Assembly (NCBI GenBank): GCA_023053575.1
Contig: JAKZAP010000003.1
Span: forward strand, 32,928,228 to 32,992,227
Direction of reading: 5' to 3'
Length of the DNA: 64,000 bases
Source of the DNA: Branchinecta lynchi
Lineage: Eukaryota; Arthropoda; Branchiopoda; Anostraca; Branchinectidae
Part shown: positions 20,480 through 32,440 of the stretch, piece by piece
Layout of the letters: each line of letters begins with the position of its first letter
Numbering within the stretch: the stretch's first letter is position 1
Notes under the pieces: generated by a model
What the model saw: only the letters and a program-made list of their open reading frames with translations
The model's database searches: none
What the model was told of the DNA's origin: nothing
Position numbers and translations under genes: made by a program

Positions 20480-22330
20480 TAAAAACAAGAGCTACGAGCT
20501 TATATGGCACTTGTTACGAGAAGGCAGTACAAGAAAGTAGATGAGAACGTCACAAAATACACCCGCCATACAAAAATGCGGAAATAGAAATAGGATATTT
20601 AGTTTCACTCACTTCTAAGCAGTTCTGGCATCTTCTCAATTAACTGTAGCAAATGCACATGACTGTTCAAACTCTCAATAAATGAACTCGTTTGATCCCT
20701 AGACGTGCTCACGATTTCCGGTACTCCATCCATCTCCCCCTACCGTGGTCGAATCTAGTTCGGACTAAAAAATGGATCATCAGGAGCATCATCTTTTAAA
20801 CCATCTATCAAGTTTCACTCGAATCTGAGCATTTACGGAAAATTCCGGTACCCCCCCCCCCCCCCCACCAACATTGTCGTAGCCGGTTCTGGCCCAAAAT
20901 ATGTCATCTAGGGTATATGCTCTCTCTGCGTTCCATGTTTCATTTATACTGATGCACTCGTTTGACCCGTATGCGAGTCTCAAAGTTTTGACAATCTCCC
21001 TCCAACTCCCCCCACTTTGGCCGAACAGGACTGAAAACAGAAACGTCTTATCTCTTAATTCCCTCTTCCTGTCTGTCCAACAAGTTTTACTGAAATTGGA
21101 GCATAGCCTATCTGCGTCGCATATAGTTCGAACGCACGTTTTACAATTCAACGCCATCGATTCACTCATTAAATTTCAATCGAATCAGAACACCCGTTCG
21201 CAACCTACAGAAGTCAAATTCCATATTTCTCTTCCCATGCTCCCCCAAAAATACTCGGATATAGGAACGGAAGTTTCCGGGGGTATGTTGTGTCAGGTTC
21301 TTAAGTCATTTAAGTGGGGTCGCTAATATGCCTGCAAAGTTTCGTTGTCTTAGTAAACCTGGAACTATTTTAACTCGTGACTACCGGAATTCCAGGAAAC
21401 CCCCTCCAACTCCCCCCACAGAGCCCCGAGCTCATCTGGTTCCGTCAATTTCGTATCTAAGCCTACTGCTTGTTCTCTCAATTCAGTTCCGTCCCGATCC
21501 CTCTGCTTGAAGGGTTTCTTGAGTTTTCCGGTCCCCCTCCCCAATCCCCCACAGTATCGGACCCGACCCGGACTTGACACTGAACATCCGAGGTAATGGC
21601 TCTTTCAACCAGATAAGTTTCATTCAAATCCGATTACCCGTTCAAAAGTTATGCACGCCACTACATTCCGGACTCCTCATCCATCCACTCCCGTCACGAT
21701 GGTCGGATCGGGGAAACGGCTGTTCTTTTTTTTTTTTTTTTGTAATATTCTAGTTTTCGTCAAACCCCTACCGCTTTCATCGCACTAGTATAGCTCTGCG
21801 CGCTCAATTAAGACGGATGTTCTTAAGTCAATCTGTTCCGATCCCTGACGTACCTGCCAAGTTTCATCGCCCTTGCACATCAGGAAGTAATCCGAACTTA
21901 CGGGATCGCTAGAAAAACAAACCCCCCCCCCAACTCCTCCAAAGTGCCCGGATCCGGTTCGGTTATGTAAATAACGTATCTAGGACTTGTGCTTCTTCTT
22001 CCGACGAAGTGTCATCCAGATCCCTCTATTCTAAGGCGTTTCTCCAGATTTCCGGTTCCCTCCTCCAACTCCTGCCAGTGTCATCTGATCCGGGACTTAA
22101 AGTGGGACGTCTCAGACACGAGGTCATCCTAAATATCAACTTTCATCAAGATCCAACCACTCGTTCGCAAGTTAAAAATACGTTAAATTTTGGCTCCCCC
22201 CTCCCTTCACCCGCCCCCCAAAGAGGTCGGATCGGGGAAGTGACTATTTCCTATTTAATCTGGTCGGGTCCCTGACATGCCTGCCAACTCGCGGGATCAC
22301 TAGAAATTAGGATTCTCCCCCCAAAAGAAA
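20480..22330 (+). repeat. Family B repeat, copy B4
   Basis: Opens AACAAGAGCTACGAGCTTAT and TATGGCACTTG. It contains at least four degenerate blocks with poly-C runs (20850, 21530, 21920, 22200), TGCCTGCAAAGTTTCGTTG-like motifs and CGGTTCTGG/TCCGGTTCG phrases. It lacks a clear hairpin 3' end. Frames such as 20901-21326 lie wholly within repeat and are not genes. Confidence 0.7.
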
Positions 22331-22429
22331 ATTGACCTAAAGTGAGCGGATTCGTTCCGGTTATATCAGTCATATATCAGTCATGCACACTATTTAGATA
22401 GTATACAACTCAACAAAATTCGACTATCC

Positions 22430-22935
22430 TACTATCCTATTATGGTATTGTTTCAGGACTTAAAAACCTAACCAACCGTTTCCGAATGAAAACAACTGAA
22501 AACGATCGAAAACAGTTGAAAACGATCGAAACAACTGAAAACGATCGTAAACAGTTGTAAAATTACGATCGGAAACAGGTGTTTCCAATTGTTTACGATT
22601 GGGATTTTAGATTCAGCGTTTAGTTAAATTGTTTTGACCGTTTACAACTCAACAAAATTCAACTTCCCTACTACCGTTGGTAAAATTTCGGTCTCGTACT
22701 AGAACTTCCCCTATGGAAATAATTTAATTCGTAAACAATTGTTTTGAATTGTTTACGATCGATAACAACTGGAAACAATTGTTAACAACTCGAAACGATT
22801 GTTAACAACTGTAAACAATTGTTAACAACTGTACACAATTGTTAGCAATTGGAAACAGTTGTTTCAGATCGTAATTTTACGATGGATTTTTTCGTATCAA
22901 TTCAGAACGGTCGTTTTAAATCGTTTCGTATCATT
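22430..22935 (+). repeat. Family C block C3
   Basis: One forward unit plus a run of near-tandem CTGTAAACAATTGTTAACAA. Cut off by the 5' end of the LINE at about 22.94 kb. Confidence 0.75.
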
Positions 22936-23006
22936 TTATCATTTCGAAGCCACGTCTTTGTCCTGACGGAACTACCTGTTCCCACGGTGGGGGTGTCGGC
23001 ATTTTT

Positions 23007-23426
23007 GTGAAGTCAAACATTACTCACAAATTTTTGGACTTACATGAACTCACAAGGGATAATTTTGAAGTGACCTGGGTCATGTTGCGTCCTTCACACC
23101 TCCCCAAAGGTATCCCCTGCCTCGTTTTTGCGACTGTGTACTATCCTCCACGTGCAGGTTACAGGCGCCATCTTGTATTTTACCTGAAAAATTGCCTGGA
23201 CACGATCCGCGCAAAATATCCTGGATGCTCAATTTCGATAGCGGGTGACTTTAATGATATAAAGCAAAGTTGGCTTGAAAATCAGTTAGGGCTTGAACAA
23301 ATCGTGAAGCAAAAAACAACTGAAAAAAGTCTGCTTGACTTGATTCTAACCTCTAGTAGTGCTTTCTATGAAGCTCCCGTTGTTCTCCCACCTGTTGGGA
23401 AAAGCGACCACTATTGTTTAATTTGA
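23007..23426 (+). pseudogene. LINE endonuclease, C-terminal part
   Basis: A 139-aa open frame covering the C-terminal half of an apurinic-like endonuclease (exonuclease-endonuclease-phosphatase fold), which nicks the target DNA for target-primed reverse transcription. The visible motifs are AGDFNDIKQSW (catalytic Asp/Asn), SLLDLILTSS and GKSDHYCLI (catalytic SDH). The N-terminal part is missing because the element is 5' truncated near 22.94 kb. A stop follows SDHYCLI, so the link to the reverse transcriptase frame at 23541 is broken; the two should form one ORF2. Confidence 0.8.
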
Positions 23427-23540
23427 AAACCAAACGATTCAATACCAGTTCCCAAGAAATACCAGTTTTCATACCGCCCATTATCAGAGAATTCAGTTAA
23501 TAATTTCCTGTCATGTCTGAGAAATAAATCCTGGAAAACA

Positions 23541-24900
23541 TTGTATGACATGTCAGACGGAAATGAAATGGCGCAATACTTGATGAATGAATTGTTTAGT
23601 ATTTACTTGGCTAATTTTCCTCTTAAAAAAGTTAGTAAGCGTGATAATGATAAACCGTGGATTGACCAGTCAGTGAAAAATTTGATTAAGCTGAAATGCC
23701 AGTTGTTTCGAGATTGTTTCACTGATCAGGCAAAACAACTCCGTAACAAAAGCGTTACTATATTGAGACGAAGACGTAAGGAATACGGGAAATCTGTTGT
23801 AAATTCTCTTTTTGGATCGGTTCTAACTTCAAAGAAATTTCATGACAAGCTGCAAAATCTTAGCGGGAAGCAGAGGCCCACCGTGAACCTTTGTGATGAT
23901 CTGGGTGACCCTGTTTCCGTTGATCAAATGAACAAATTCTTTGCCGATATTTGCAACTCGTTACCTCCCTTGAGTGATAAGCCCCTTGAGCCTAGTATTA
24001 CTGATATACCGACCATTACTCCTGCTATGTTCGAGGAAAAAATTCTACGACTGAACCCGAACTGTTCTGACGTTAACAATGAGATTCCAATTAGGTTACT
24101 GATACAATGTGCATTTCTAATCTCTAGACCCATTGCAGCAGTATTTAATCAATGTCTTCTTCAATGTATATTTCCTAAGTGTTTCAAAATTGCTGAGGTT
24201 ACTCCAATACCGAAAAAAACTAACCCCTCTAGCCTTGATGATATGCGACCTATATCTAAGACTTCTGCATTGGCCAAGCTACTAGAAACTTTTATGTATG
24301 ATTGGCTTCTTTCTGAAGTATGTGACAATTTTGACCCTTATCAGTTTGGTTTTAGGCAAGGTATTAACACCTCCCATTACTTGGTTAGCCTGATTCACGA
24401 CATACTAGCTGCTCTTGAGGAAGATGATTCGTTTATTGACCTAATCCTCGCTGATAAAAAAAAAAGCTTTCGATCTCCTGGATCACGCGGTTGCTTTGGA
24501 AGCCATTTCTGAAATGGGTGCAAGTCAATTTTCCCAGTGTATGATTGCCAGTTTTCTCTCAGACCGGAACCAAGTTGTTAAACTGAATGGTTCCGTCTCT
24601 GCAGTTGAAACAATAACTTGCGGTACCCCCCAAGGTACTAAGTTGGGTCCTCTGATTTTTCTTTGTTCTGTAAATAATGTTGCTAAAGATTTCCTTCACA
24701 GATACAAATTTGCAGATGATCTCTCACTACTCGTTATTTCTAAGCTTTCTTTCACACTTCCGAACAGTTCAAATCCGGTACAAGACTCCATCACTTCCCT
24801 TAAAACTCAACTGTTAAGCAAGAAAATGCAGATTAATGACAGTAAGTCTTCGGTTATGCGGTTTAGCAGACTAAGAAGAGAAACTGCTGAATATCCATAG
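23541..24900 (+). pseudogene. LINE reverse transcriptase (frameshifted)
   Basis: Reverse transcriptase of the same LINE. The first frame (to about 24480) has a linker, then DMRPISKTSALAKLLE and PYQFGFRQGINTSHYL, typical RT fingers. A run of ten A at about 24458 shifts the frame; the second frame (24496-24900) carries GTPQGTKLGPLIF and the catalytic KFADDLSLL (FADD box, residues 72-75 of that frame). A stop at 24898 interrupts the thumb region. The protein would copy the element RNA at a nicked target; this copy cannot make it without frameshifting and stop suppression. Confidence 0.85.
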
Positions 24901-24927
24901 TCATTCAGGCAGCTTGAATCCGTTAAA

Positions 24928-25452
24928 TTGCTTGGGGTAATAATTGATGATGATCTGAAATGGAATTCTCATGTTGTTAATATTATCCGTAAAACCAACT
25001 TTTTAATTAAATCCCTTTCTACCCTTAAATCTTTCGGTTTGGATACTAAATGCCTCCTCTGTTATTTTAAAACTTATATCCGTCCTCATTTAGAATATGC
25101 TTCACCGGTTTAGCATTCTTCTCTTTCTGCAGAGCTCTCTGATCGCTTGGAAAATGTCCAAAAGAGAGCCATGAGAATCATTCTGGGTGATCATAACATT
25201 ACATACGAAGAGGCTCTCATTAAACTTGACATTCCTAAATTATCTGTACGTAGTAATACTCTTTCAAACAAATTTGGAGCTAAGATAACGTGTTGTCCCC
25301 AGATGACCCATCTATTCCCTCCTCCCCTCCTGTCTTCCGTGCGTCAATCCGAGAGGAATACTGGCAATAAGTTTTCCCCATATCCCGCTAATTCTTCTAC
25401 CCAATTTTTACGTAGTTTCATTCCATCATTTATTTCTGGTAATTTCTTGTAA
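24928..25452 (+). pseudogene. LINE ORF2 C-terminal region
   Basis: Continues the LINE with LGVIIDDDLKWNSHVVNI and YFKTYIRPHLEYASPV, the conserved region after RT in CR1/L2/Jockey-type ORF2 proteins. A stop at about 25111 breaks it, and the frame resumes at 25147 with LENVQKRAMRIIL and runs to 25452. The second part holds the start of the usual C-terminal segment. Decayed. Confidence 0.8.
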
Positions 25453-25953
25453 GTGTATTAGACGGAAATGAAATGGCGCAATACTTGATGAATGAATTGT
25501 TTAGTATTTACTTGGCTAATTTTCCTCTTAAAAAAGTTAGTAAGCGTGATAATGATAAACCGTGGATTGACCAGTCAGTGAAAAATTTGATTAAGCTGAA
25601 ATGCCAGTTGTTTCGAGATTGTTTCACTGATCAGGCAAAACAACTCCGTAACAAAAGTGTTACTATATTGAGACGAAGACGTAAGGAATACGGGAAATCT
25701 GTTGTAAATTCTCTTTTTGGATCGGTTCTAACTTCAAAGAAATTTCATGACAAGCTGCAAAATCTTAGCGGGAAGCAGAGGCCCACCGTGAACCTTTGTG
25801 ATGATCTGGGTGACCCTGTTTCCGTTGATCAAATGAACAAATTCTTTGCCGATATTTGCAACTCGTTACCTCCCTTGAGTGATAAGCCCCTTGAGTTTCA
25901 TTCCATAGTTTCATTCCATCATTTATTTCTGGTAATTTCTTGTAAGTGTATTA
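25413..25953 (+). repeat. 436-bp ORF2 piece inserted in the LINE 3' region between 48-bp direct repeats
   Basis: 25460-25895 repeats 23555-23990 without any indel and with about one substitution seen (GCGTT versus GTGTT). It is bounded by two copies of a 48-base sequence starting TAGTTTCATTCCATCATTTA (25413-25460 and 25906-25953). The 161-aa frame at 25473-25958 is therefore a duplicate fragment, not a separate gene. Confidence 0.9.
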
Positions 25954-26056
25954 GTTAAATTGTTTCTTGTGTGTCTGTGTATTTTGTAAATTTGTATTCC
26001 TTTTCTAGCTCTTAGCTATTCGGATTAAACTTGATTGATTGATTGATTGATTGATT

Positions 26057-28330
26057 TTCAATTGTTTCCAATCTTTTCAAATTGTTTTCAATCGGAAACA
26101 GTTGGTTTTGTTTTCAAGTCGTAAATACAGACCTGAGTTTTAACAGCTGTAACAGGGAAGTTAATTTTTTTGTGGTTGCAGCCGATCAAAAGAAATTAAC
26201 TGAAATGCTTAGGTTTTTTTCAAGTGTCGTTAAACAACTGTTTACGACCGTTTCCAGTTGTTTTTGGTCGTTTTCATTTTTTTTCGATCGGAAACAGTTG
26301 GTTGGGTTTTCAAGTCCTGCAACAAGACCTGATTGTTTACATCGGTAGTAGTGAAGTTGAATTTAGCTGAGTAGTAAGCAATCAAAATAGTTCAACTGAA
26401 ACGATGAATCTGAAATCCCAATCGTAAACGATTGGAAAGAACTGTTTCCGACCGTAATTTTTGCAAATGTTTACGATTTTCATTGTCATTGAACAACTGT
26501 TTACGATCGTTTTAACAGTGGTTTTTAACAGTTTTTAAACAGTGGGTTTGGTTTCCTAGTCCTGAAACAAGACCTAATTTTTTACAGTGGCAGGAGGGAA
26601 TTTTAATTTGTTGAGTTGGAAACGATCAAAATAGATTAACGGGAACGGTGAATCTAAATCCCAATCGTAAACGATTGGAAACAACTGTTTCCGATCGTAT
26701 TTCCACAACTGTTTACGACTATTTGTTTTCAAGTGTCATTGAACACCTGTTTTCACAATTGTAAACAATTGTTCGGAAACAGTTGTTTCCGATCGTAATT
26801 TTACGATCATTTTTTTTTTTTATTCAAAACGATCGTTTTCAATTGTTTCCAATCGTTTTCAACTGTTTTCGATCGGAAACAGTTGGTTTTGTTTTCAAGT
26901 CGCGAAATCAGACCTGAGTCTTAACAACGGTTATAGGGAAGTTGATATTTTAGTTTTAAACGATCAAAGTAGTTCAACTGTAACACTGAGTCTCAAATCC
27001 CGATCGTAAACGATTGGAAACCACTGTTTCCAATCGCAAGTTTACAACTATTTACGATTGTATTTTTACGACTACTACTTAGAGGAAGCTAAGGGCTTTT
27101 ATAAAAGTCCTAGCTATAGTCCAAGTCCTAGCTACTTAAGCTGATCTAGAAATAGCTAAACTTAGTTCTCCTACAGCAAAATAACCTAAATTTTGGTTTA
27201 TGATCTTTTTCAGTTGTTGTCCATCGTTTTCAACTGTTTTCGATCGTTTTCATTTGTTTTTAATCGGAAACAGTTGATTTGGTTTTCAAGTTCTAAAACA
27301 AGAGCTTTTTTTTAACAACGGTAGTAGGGAAGTTGATTTTGTTGAGAAACGATCAAAATAATTTTTCTGAAACGGCGAATCTAAAATCCCATTCCTAAAG
27401 GATTGGAAACAACTGTTTTCAATCGTAAGTCTCACAACTGTTTGCGATCGTTTTCAGTTGTTTTCGATCGTTTCCAACTGTTTTTTATCGTTTTCAGCTC
27501 TTTTCAATCGGAAACAGTTGGTTTGGTTCGAGACCATATTTTTAGCAACTGTAGTAGGAAAGTTGAATTTTATTGAATTATAAACGATCAAAATAGTTTA
27601 ACTGAAACAGTGAATTTAAAATCCCAGGCGTAAACGATTGGAAACAACTGTTTACGATTTTTTTTTTTTCGAAGCATCATTGAACTACTGTTCACGATCG
27701 TTTTCAATTGTTTTCGATTGTTTTCGGTTGTATTCAATCGGGAACTGTTGGTTTGGTTTTCAAGTCCTGAAACAACGCCTGGTTTTTAACAACGGTGGTA
27801 GGGAAGTGGAATTTTTTTAGTTGTGAACGATAAAAATAGTTTAACTGTAAATCTGAAATGTAAGTTTACAAATGTTCACGATTGTTTTTTTCAAGTATCA
27901 TTAAACAACTGTTTATGATCGTTTTAATTCGCAAAACAACTGTAAACAACTGTTAACAACTATTAACAACTGTAAACAACTGTTAACAACTATTAACAAC
28001 TGTAAGCAATTTTTAACACTTGAAAACAGTTGTTTCCGATCGTAATTTTTCAATCGTTTTTTTTATCCATTCAAAACGATGGTTTTCAATTGTTTCCAAT
28101 CGTTTTCAACTTTTTTCGATAGGAACCAGTTGGTTTTGTTTTCAAGTCGTGAAATACAGACCTGAGTTTTAACAACGGTTATAGGGAAGTTGATTTCTTG
28201 AATTGAAAACGATCAAAATAGTTCAGATGAAACACTGAACCTGAAATCCCGATCGTAAACATTGAAAACAACTGTTTCCAATCGTAATTTTACATCTTTT
28301 TACGGATTTTTTTATTTTTTAAACTTGTAA
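26057..28330 (-). repeat. Family C array C4, about eight inverted units
   Basis: Units run in the reverse sense. The landmark TTTTCAAGTCxTGAAACAAGACCTG recurs near 26115, 26310, 26555, 26893, 27280, 27530, 27755 and 28140, a spacing of roughly 200-390 bp. Between landmarks lie AAACAGTTGG, CGATCGTTTTCAA and CTGTTAACAACT permutations. No gene. Confidence 0.8.
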
Positions 28331-28559
28331 AAGACTTTGAAAAGCTTGAAGTGTGCCGTTTAGTCGATAATTTTGAAGAAACAATATTTTGCTGTATATT
28401 CAAGATTGCAAATATTGCTTTTTAACGCTTACCATCGTTGACTGAACTAATCATAGAAAATTAAGCATTCGGGCAAGTTGGCGAGAAGCAGAAGCCCTTC
28501 CAATTACCAACAATCTACAGTTTAGGTCATAGGGTTGGAGTTGGAGGGTATGTTGAAAA
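28331..28559. other. Spacer at the centre of the inverted family C arrays
   Basis: About 230 bp of non-family C sequence (TTGAAGTGTGCCGTTTAGTC onward) between the reverse array to the left and the forward array to the right. No gene seen. Confidence 0.5.
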
Positions 28560-30970
28560 AGAATCTGCAGTCGAGAATTCTGATCGGAAACGACTGTTTT
28601 CGATTGTAAAAATACAATTGGAAACAATCGAGTTCAAACGTAAATAACTGTTTTCGATCGTAAAAATACAGTTCGTTGTAAATAGTAAAAGTTGTTGTCA
28701 ATAGTAAAATAACGATTGGAAACAATCAGTTTCGATCGCAAACAGCTGTTTCCGATCGTAAAAATCGACTGGAATTTGGAAACAATCGGTTTCGATCGTA
28801 AACAATTGTCTCCGGTCGTAAAAATACGATTGGAAACAATTTGTTTTGATCGTAAAAATACAATCGTTAAAAACTGTTTACAACCGCAAACGTCTGGCAA
28901 CAAATATTTACAATCGCAAACGATTGGAAACAACTGTTTACAATCGCAAACGATTGGAAACAACTGTTTACAATCGCAAACGATTGGAAACAACTGTTTA
29001 CAATTGCAAACGATTGGAAACAACTGTTTACAATCGCAAACGACTGGAAACAACTGGTTACAATCGTAAACAACAGTTCCCAGTCGTAAAAAAACAATTG
29101 TTTACGATTGGAAAAATGTCCCATAATACAATTGGAAAAAAAGATCGTTTACGATCGTTTATGACTTGAACTACTTCCATACGGGATGAAAACCAAACCA
29201 ACGGTTTCTGATTTACACAACTGAAATCGATCGAAAACAACTGAAAACGACCGTAAACATTTGTATACTGAAACTTGAAAAAAAAAACAATCGTAAGGAA
29301 ACAGTAGTTTCCAATTGTCTACGATTGGGATGTTAGATTCACTGTTTCAGTTAAACTATTTTGATCGCTTACCACTCAACAAATTTAAACTTCCCTACTA
29401 CTACCTTTCTTAGAGTTTTAGAGCTGAAAGCCTTTTCTCTTGCTATGCATTATTATTATTATATTATTATTACTACCGTTGATGAAAATCAGGTTTGATT
29501 CAGGTCTTGAAAATCAAAACAACTATTTCCGTTTGAAAACAACTGAAAACGATCGAAAACAATTGAAAACGATCGTAAACAAATGAAAACGATCGTAAAC
29601 AGTTGTTTCCAATCGTTTAACTGAAAACGACTGTAAACAGTTGTAAAGTTACGATTGGAAACAATTGATTTCAAACGTTTACGATTGTGATTTCAGATTC
29701 ACCGCTTCAGTTAGACTATTTTAATCTTTACTTAAAAAAAAATCAACTTCCCTACTACTGCTTTTAAAAATCCGGTCTCTTTTTGGACTTGAAAACCGAG
29801 CCAACTGTTTCCGATCGAAAACAAATGAAAACGATCGTGAGCACTTGTTTAATGACGGCTGGGGAAAAACAATCGTAAACAGTTGTTTCCAATCGCTTAC
29901 GATTGGGATTTCAGATTTGTCATTTCAGTTAACTGTTTCGATCTTTACAACTCCGAAAAATTCAACTTCCCTACTACCATTGCTAATACCAGGTCTTGTT
30001 TCAGGACTCCAAAACCGAACCAACTTTTCCCGATCGAAAACAACTGAAAACGATCGTAAACAGTTGTTCAAATGCAATTGAAAAAAAACAATCGTAAACA
30101 GTTATAAAATTACGATTGAGATTTCAGAATTGCCATTTCAGTTAACTATTTCAATCATGGAGAATAAAAAAAAAAAAAAATCAACCTTCCTACTACCGTT
30201 GTTAAAAATCAGGTCTTATTTCAGGAACTGGAAATCGCATCAACTGTTTCCGATCGAAAACAACTGAAAACAATCGCAAATAGTTGTTAAATTGTGATTG
30301 GGATTCAGATTCACCGTTTCAGTTAAACAATTTTTTTCGTTTTCAACCAAAATATTCAACTGCCCTACTACCATTTTTAAAAATCAGGTCTTGTTTCCCG
30401 ACTTCAAAACTGAACCAATTGTTACCGATCGAAAACAACTTTTTCCGATCAAAACAACTGAACACGATCGTGAACAATTTTTTAATGACACTTGAAAAAA
30501 AACAATCGTAAACAGCTGTTAAATAACGATTGGAAACAGTTTTTTCAATCGTTTACGATTGGAATTTCAGATTCACCGTTTCATTTGAACTATGTTCACT
30601 GTGTAAAACTAAAAATAAATAGACTTCCCTTTTACCGTTGTTAAAAATCAGGTCTGATTTTCCTGATTTGAAAACAAAACCAAGTGTTTCGGATCGAAAA
30701 CGATTGGAAACGATTAAAAAGGATTTGAAACAATTGAAAACGATTTTATTTGAAAACGATCGTTGTTTATTTACACCACCCCTTCCTCTTTTGTTGTTTG
30801 GTGGGCTATAAAGAAAATTCATTCATTCATTGGAAACAATTGAAAAGATTGGAAACAATTTAAAACGATCGTTTTGATTCGGTACAAAAAAACGATCGGA
30901 AAATTACGATCGGAAACAACTGTCTCAAGTCGTTAACAATTGTTGTTTCCAGTTGTCAACGATCATAAAT
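28560..30970 (+). repeat. Family C array C5, about six forward units
   Basis: Forward units with the landmark CAGGTCTTGTTTCAGGACTT-like sequence near 29500, 29770, 29990, 30208, 30386 and 30648. The opposite orientation to C4 makes 26.06-30.97 kb a giant imperfect inverted repeat. Many overlapping frames on both strands (for example 28634-29169) are by-products of the repeat. Confidence 0.8.
28877..29065 (+). repeat. 30-bp minisatellite within family C
   Basis: About six nearly identical 30-bp units, each reading ACAATCGCAAACGATTGG plus AAACAACTGTTT. Each unit contains two short palindromes (CAATCG/CGATTG and AAACA/TGTTT). There are no unique spacers, so it is not a CRISPR array. Confidence 0.85.
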
Positions 30971-30984
30971 AATTGTTTACAACT

Positions 30985-31640
30985 TAATTATATCCATTCG
31001 GGCCTTGAGCCCAAAATTATCATTGGCCCTTGGGGAACATATGTGAACATATGTCGTTTGATCAAAAGTATATTTTGTTCACTTTGGGGTGCAAGGACCC
31101 CTCGCACTATTTACTCTTCAACTTGCAGTATTTTAAAATATATGAATACTTTAAAACTAGGTTGTGCTTTCAACAAATAACCTACAGGTTTGGCTGTCTT
31201 AAGCCATTTCCGAGACTCGTAGAGTTATAGCGAAAACAGGGAAACAATTTACATAGCCGGTTTTTCTGATGAAAAAACTTCTCGCAGACATACGTCGACA
31301 CCGTGACACATATCGAAGGTATTAAAACACGGCAAGTGAGAAAATTAGCCTGGTTCTTTTAAAGGGGTTAGAATGTACCGTTCGAAATTGGGGTCTCCGG
31401 CTTAGAAATATATGGACTGATTATGGAAGTAGGTTGCGTTATTATAATAGGTAAGACAGGTCCTTTAAGATGCGTCCTTTTTAAGGGATGGTCTGATCCG
31501 GGAAGTAACAATTCACAAGCCAATCCTGTCGAGTCTATAGTCTACCAGCCAAGTTCATCGTCCTAACACATCCGGAAGTACCTTAAATCGCGAGTACCTT
31601 AACTTTTAGGTCCGAAATTGTTGAGAAATCTACCACTTCT
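30985..31640 (+). repeat. Family B-like fragment, copy B5
   Basis: Contains GGCCCTTGGGGAACATATG, AAGTATATTTTGTTCACTTT, GGGATGGTCTGATCCGGGAA and CCAGCCAAGTTCATCGTCCT, in the same order as the family B copy at 47.7-48.1 kb. Both ends are eroded. Confidence 0.55.
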
Positions 31641-31722
31641 AATATATCTCACCCTTTCTAAACAGGGGAAAATGAAATCTTACTGGAAAAAATAGTGGAA
31701 AATGAAAACTTTTATTTTCCAG

Positions 31723-32016
31723 GAGTCGAAGATCTTACCTGACCGGTGTCAACTTCTTGGTCTCCACCATGTAGGGTGCCGGCCAACTACAGCCTGCTTC
31801 TACACTGGAGTACCTGTCCCTTGTCCCGAAGACTCCAAGAAGGAATCTGCAATGGGACGCTTTGGATCCTTGAGAGGACTACCAGCTCTTCTGGCACCAC
31901 CGACACTAGAAACAACACAGATTTTTGGAGCAACGCCACAAGAAGCTCCTGTTGAAGTGAAAAGAGATGAACGCCTCTTCGATCTTCCAGAAAGCTCCAT
32001 TTCATTTCAGTTTTGA
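31723..32016 (+). CDS. Possible terminal exon, unknown product
   Basis: I do not recognise the protein. An open frame runs from a good splice-acceptor match (TTTTATTTTCCAG, ending at 31722) to a stop at 32014-32016, in phase 0. It encodes about 97 residues with four closely set Cys near the start (DRCQLLGLHHVGCRPTTACF and PVPCPED), a middle rich in Gly, Leu and Pro, and a KRDE dibasic site near the C-terminus. The Cys pattern suggests a small extracellular domain; this is inference. No start codon or upstream exon is identified, and the in-frame ATG at 31702 lies inside the presumed intron. Flanks are unique sequence rather than repeat, which mildly favours a host gene. Coding frames on the opposite strand are shadows. 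Confidence 0.3.
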   Translation, partial: ESKILPDRCQLLGLHHVGCRPTTACFYTGVPVPCPEDSKKESAMGRFGSLRGLPALLAPPTLETTQIFGATPQEAPVEVKRDERLFDLPESSISFQF

Positions 32017-32440
32017 AAACCGATGCTTGTTTCACACTTATATGCACTTAATTATACTTTTCACCTCATATTTTTAGTTTTCGTTTGACAAGATCCGACC
32101 AAAACCTTCGCAACAGCTTGTATGGATTGAATTAATCTACATCAACTCTTTTCTTAGTGACTTTACCTGCCTCGTTTGGTTGCAAGCTCCCGACGATTCT
32201 GTACTAATTTTACCCTCATCAATATGCGCAAATGTCGTATTCTTTGTATTAGTCCCCTAGGTATTATTCCCTCCGCTTAATTCCTTTCTGTGACCCAGTC
32301 GACTTTGAACCAATAGGCGGGAATGAATTTTTGGGCGTAGCGACGGATTTTGTACGCGAAGTTACGTTTATGTCAACTGATGTGTAAGCAAACTGACGTG
32401 GAGGTGAACTGATGTGTAGCTGAATTGACCTGTCGATGAT
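32017..32440. other. No gene seen
   Basis: Unique sequence after the possible exon; would be 3' UTR or intergenic. Short GAACTGATGTGTAGCTGAA-type repeats near 32.37-32.43 kb. No polyadenylation signal that I would call. Confidence 0.4.

Larger units (their letters stand above)
22940..26056 (+). mobile_element. 5'-truncated CR1/L2-like LINE, copy L2, with internal self-duplication
   Basis: A non-LTR retrotransposon inserted in family C satellite. It retains the end of the endonuclease, the reverse transcriptase in broken frames, a 3' UTR and a GATT microsatellite tail (about 26029-26056), all in the order expected for the CR1/L2 group. It has a different sequence from the LINE at 2.1 kb and 33-45 kb. 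In its 3' region, a 436-bp piece of its own ORF2 is inserted between 48-bp direct repeats. Confidence 0.85.

Noticed and set aside
20901..21326. 141-aa frame on the plus strand
   Set aside because: Lies entirely inside family B sequence, with no domain, and an opposite-strand frame is equally long.
22009..22275. 88-aa frame
   Set aside because: Family B repeat sequence with C-rich runs.
25473..25958. Separate 161-aa gene
   Set aside because: It is a duplicated piece of the LINE ORF2 at 23555-23990, not an independent gene.
28860..29070. CRISPR-like array of 30-bp repeats
   Set aside because: The units abut with no unique spacers, the unit is a sub-phrase of family C, and the genome is eukaryotic.
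28634..29169. Overlapping 107-139 aa frames on both strands
   Set aside because: Translations of the 30-bp minisatellite and family C; repetitive in every frame.
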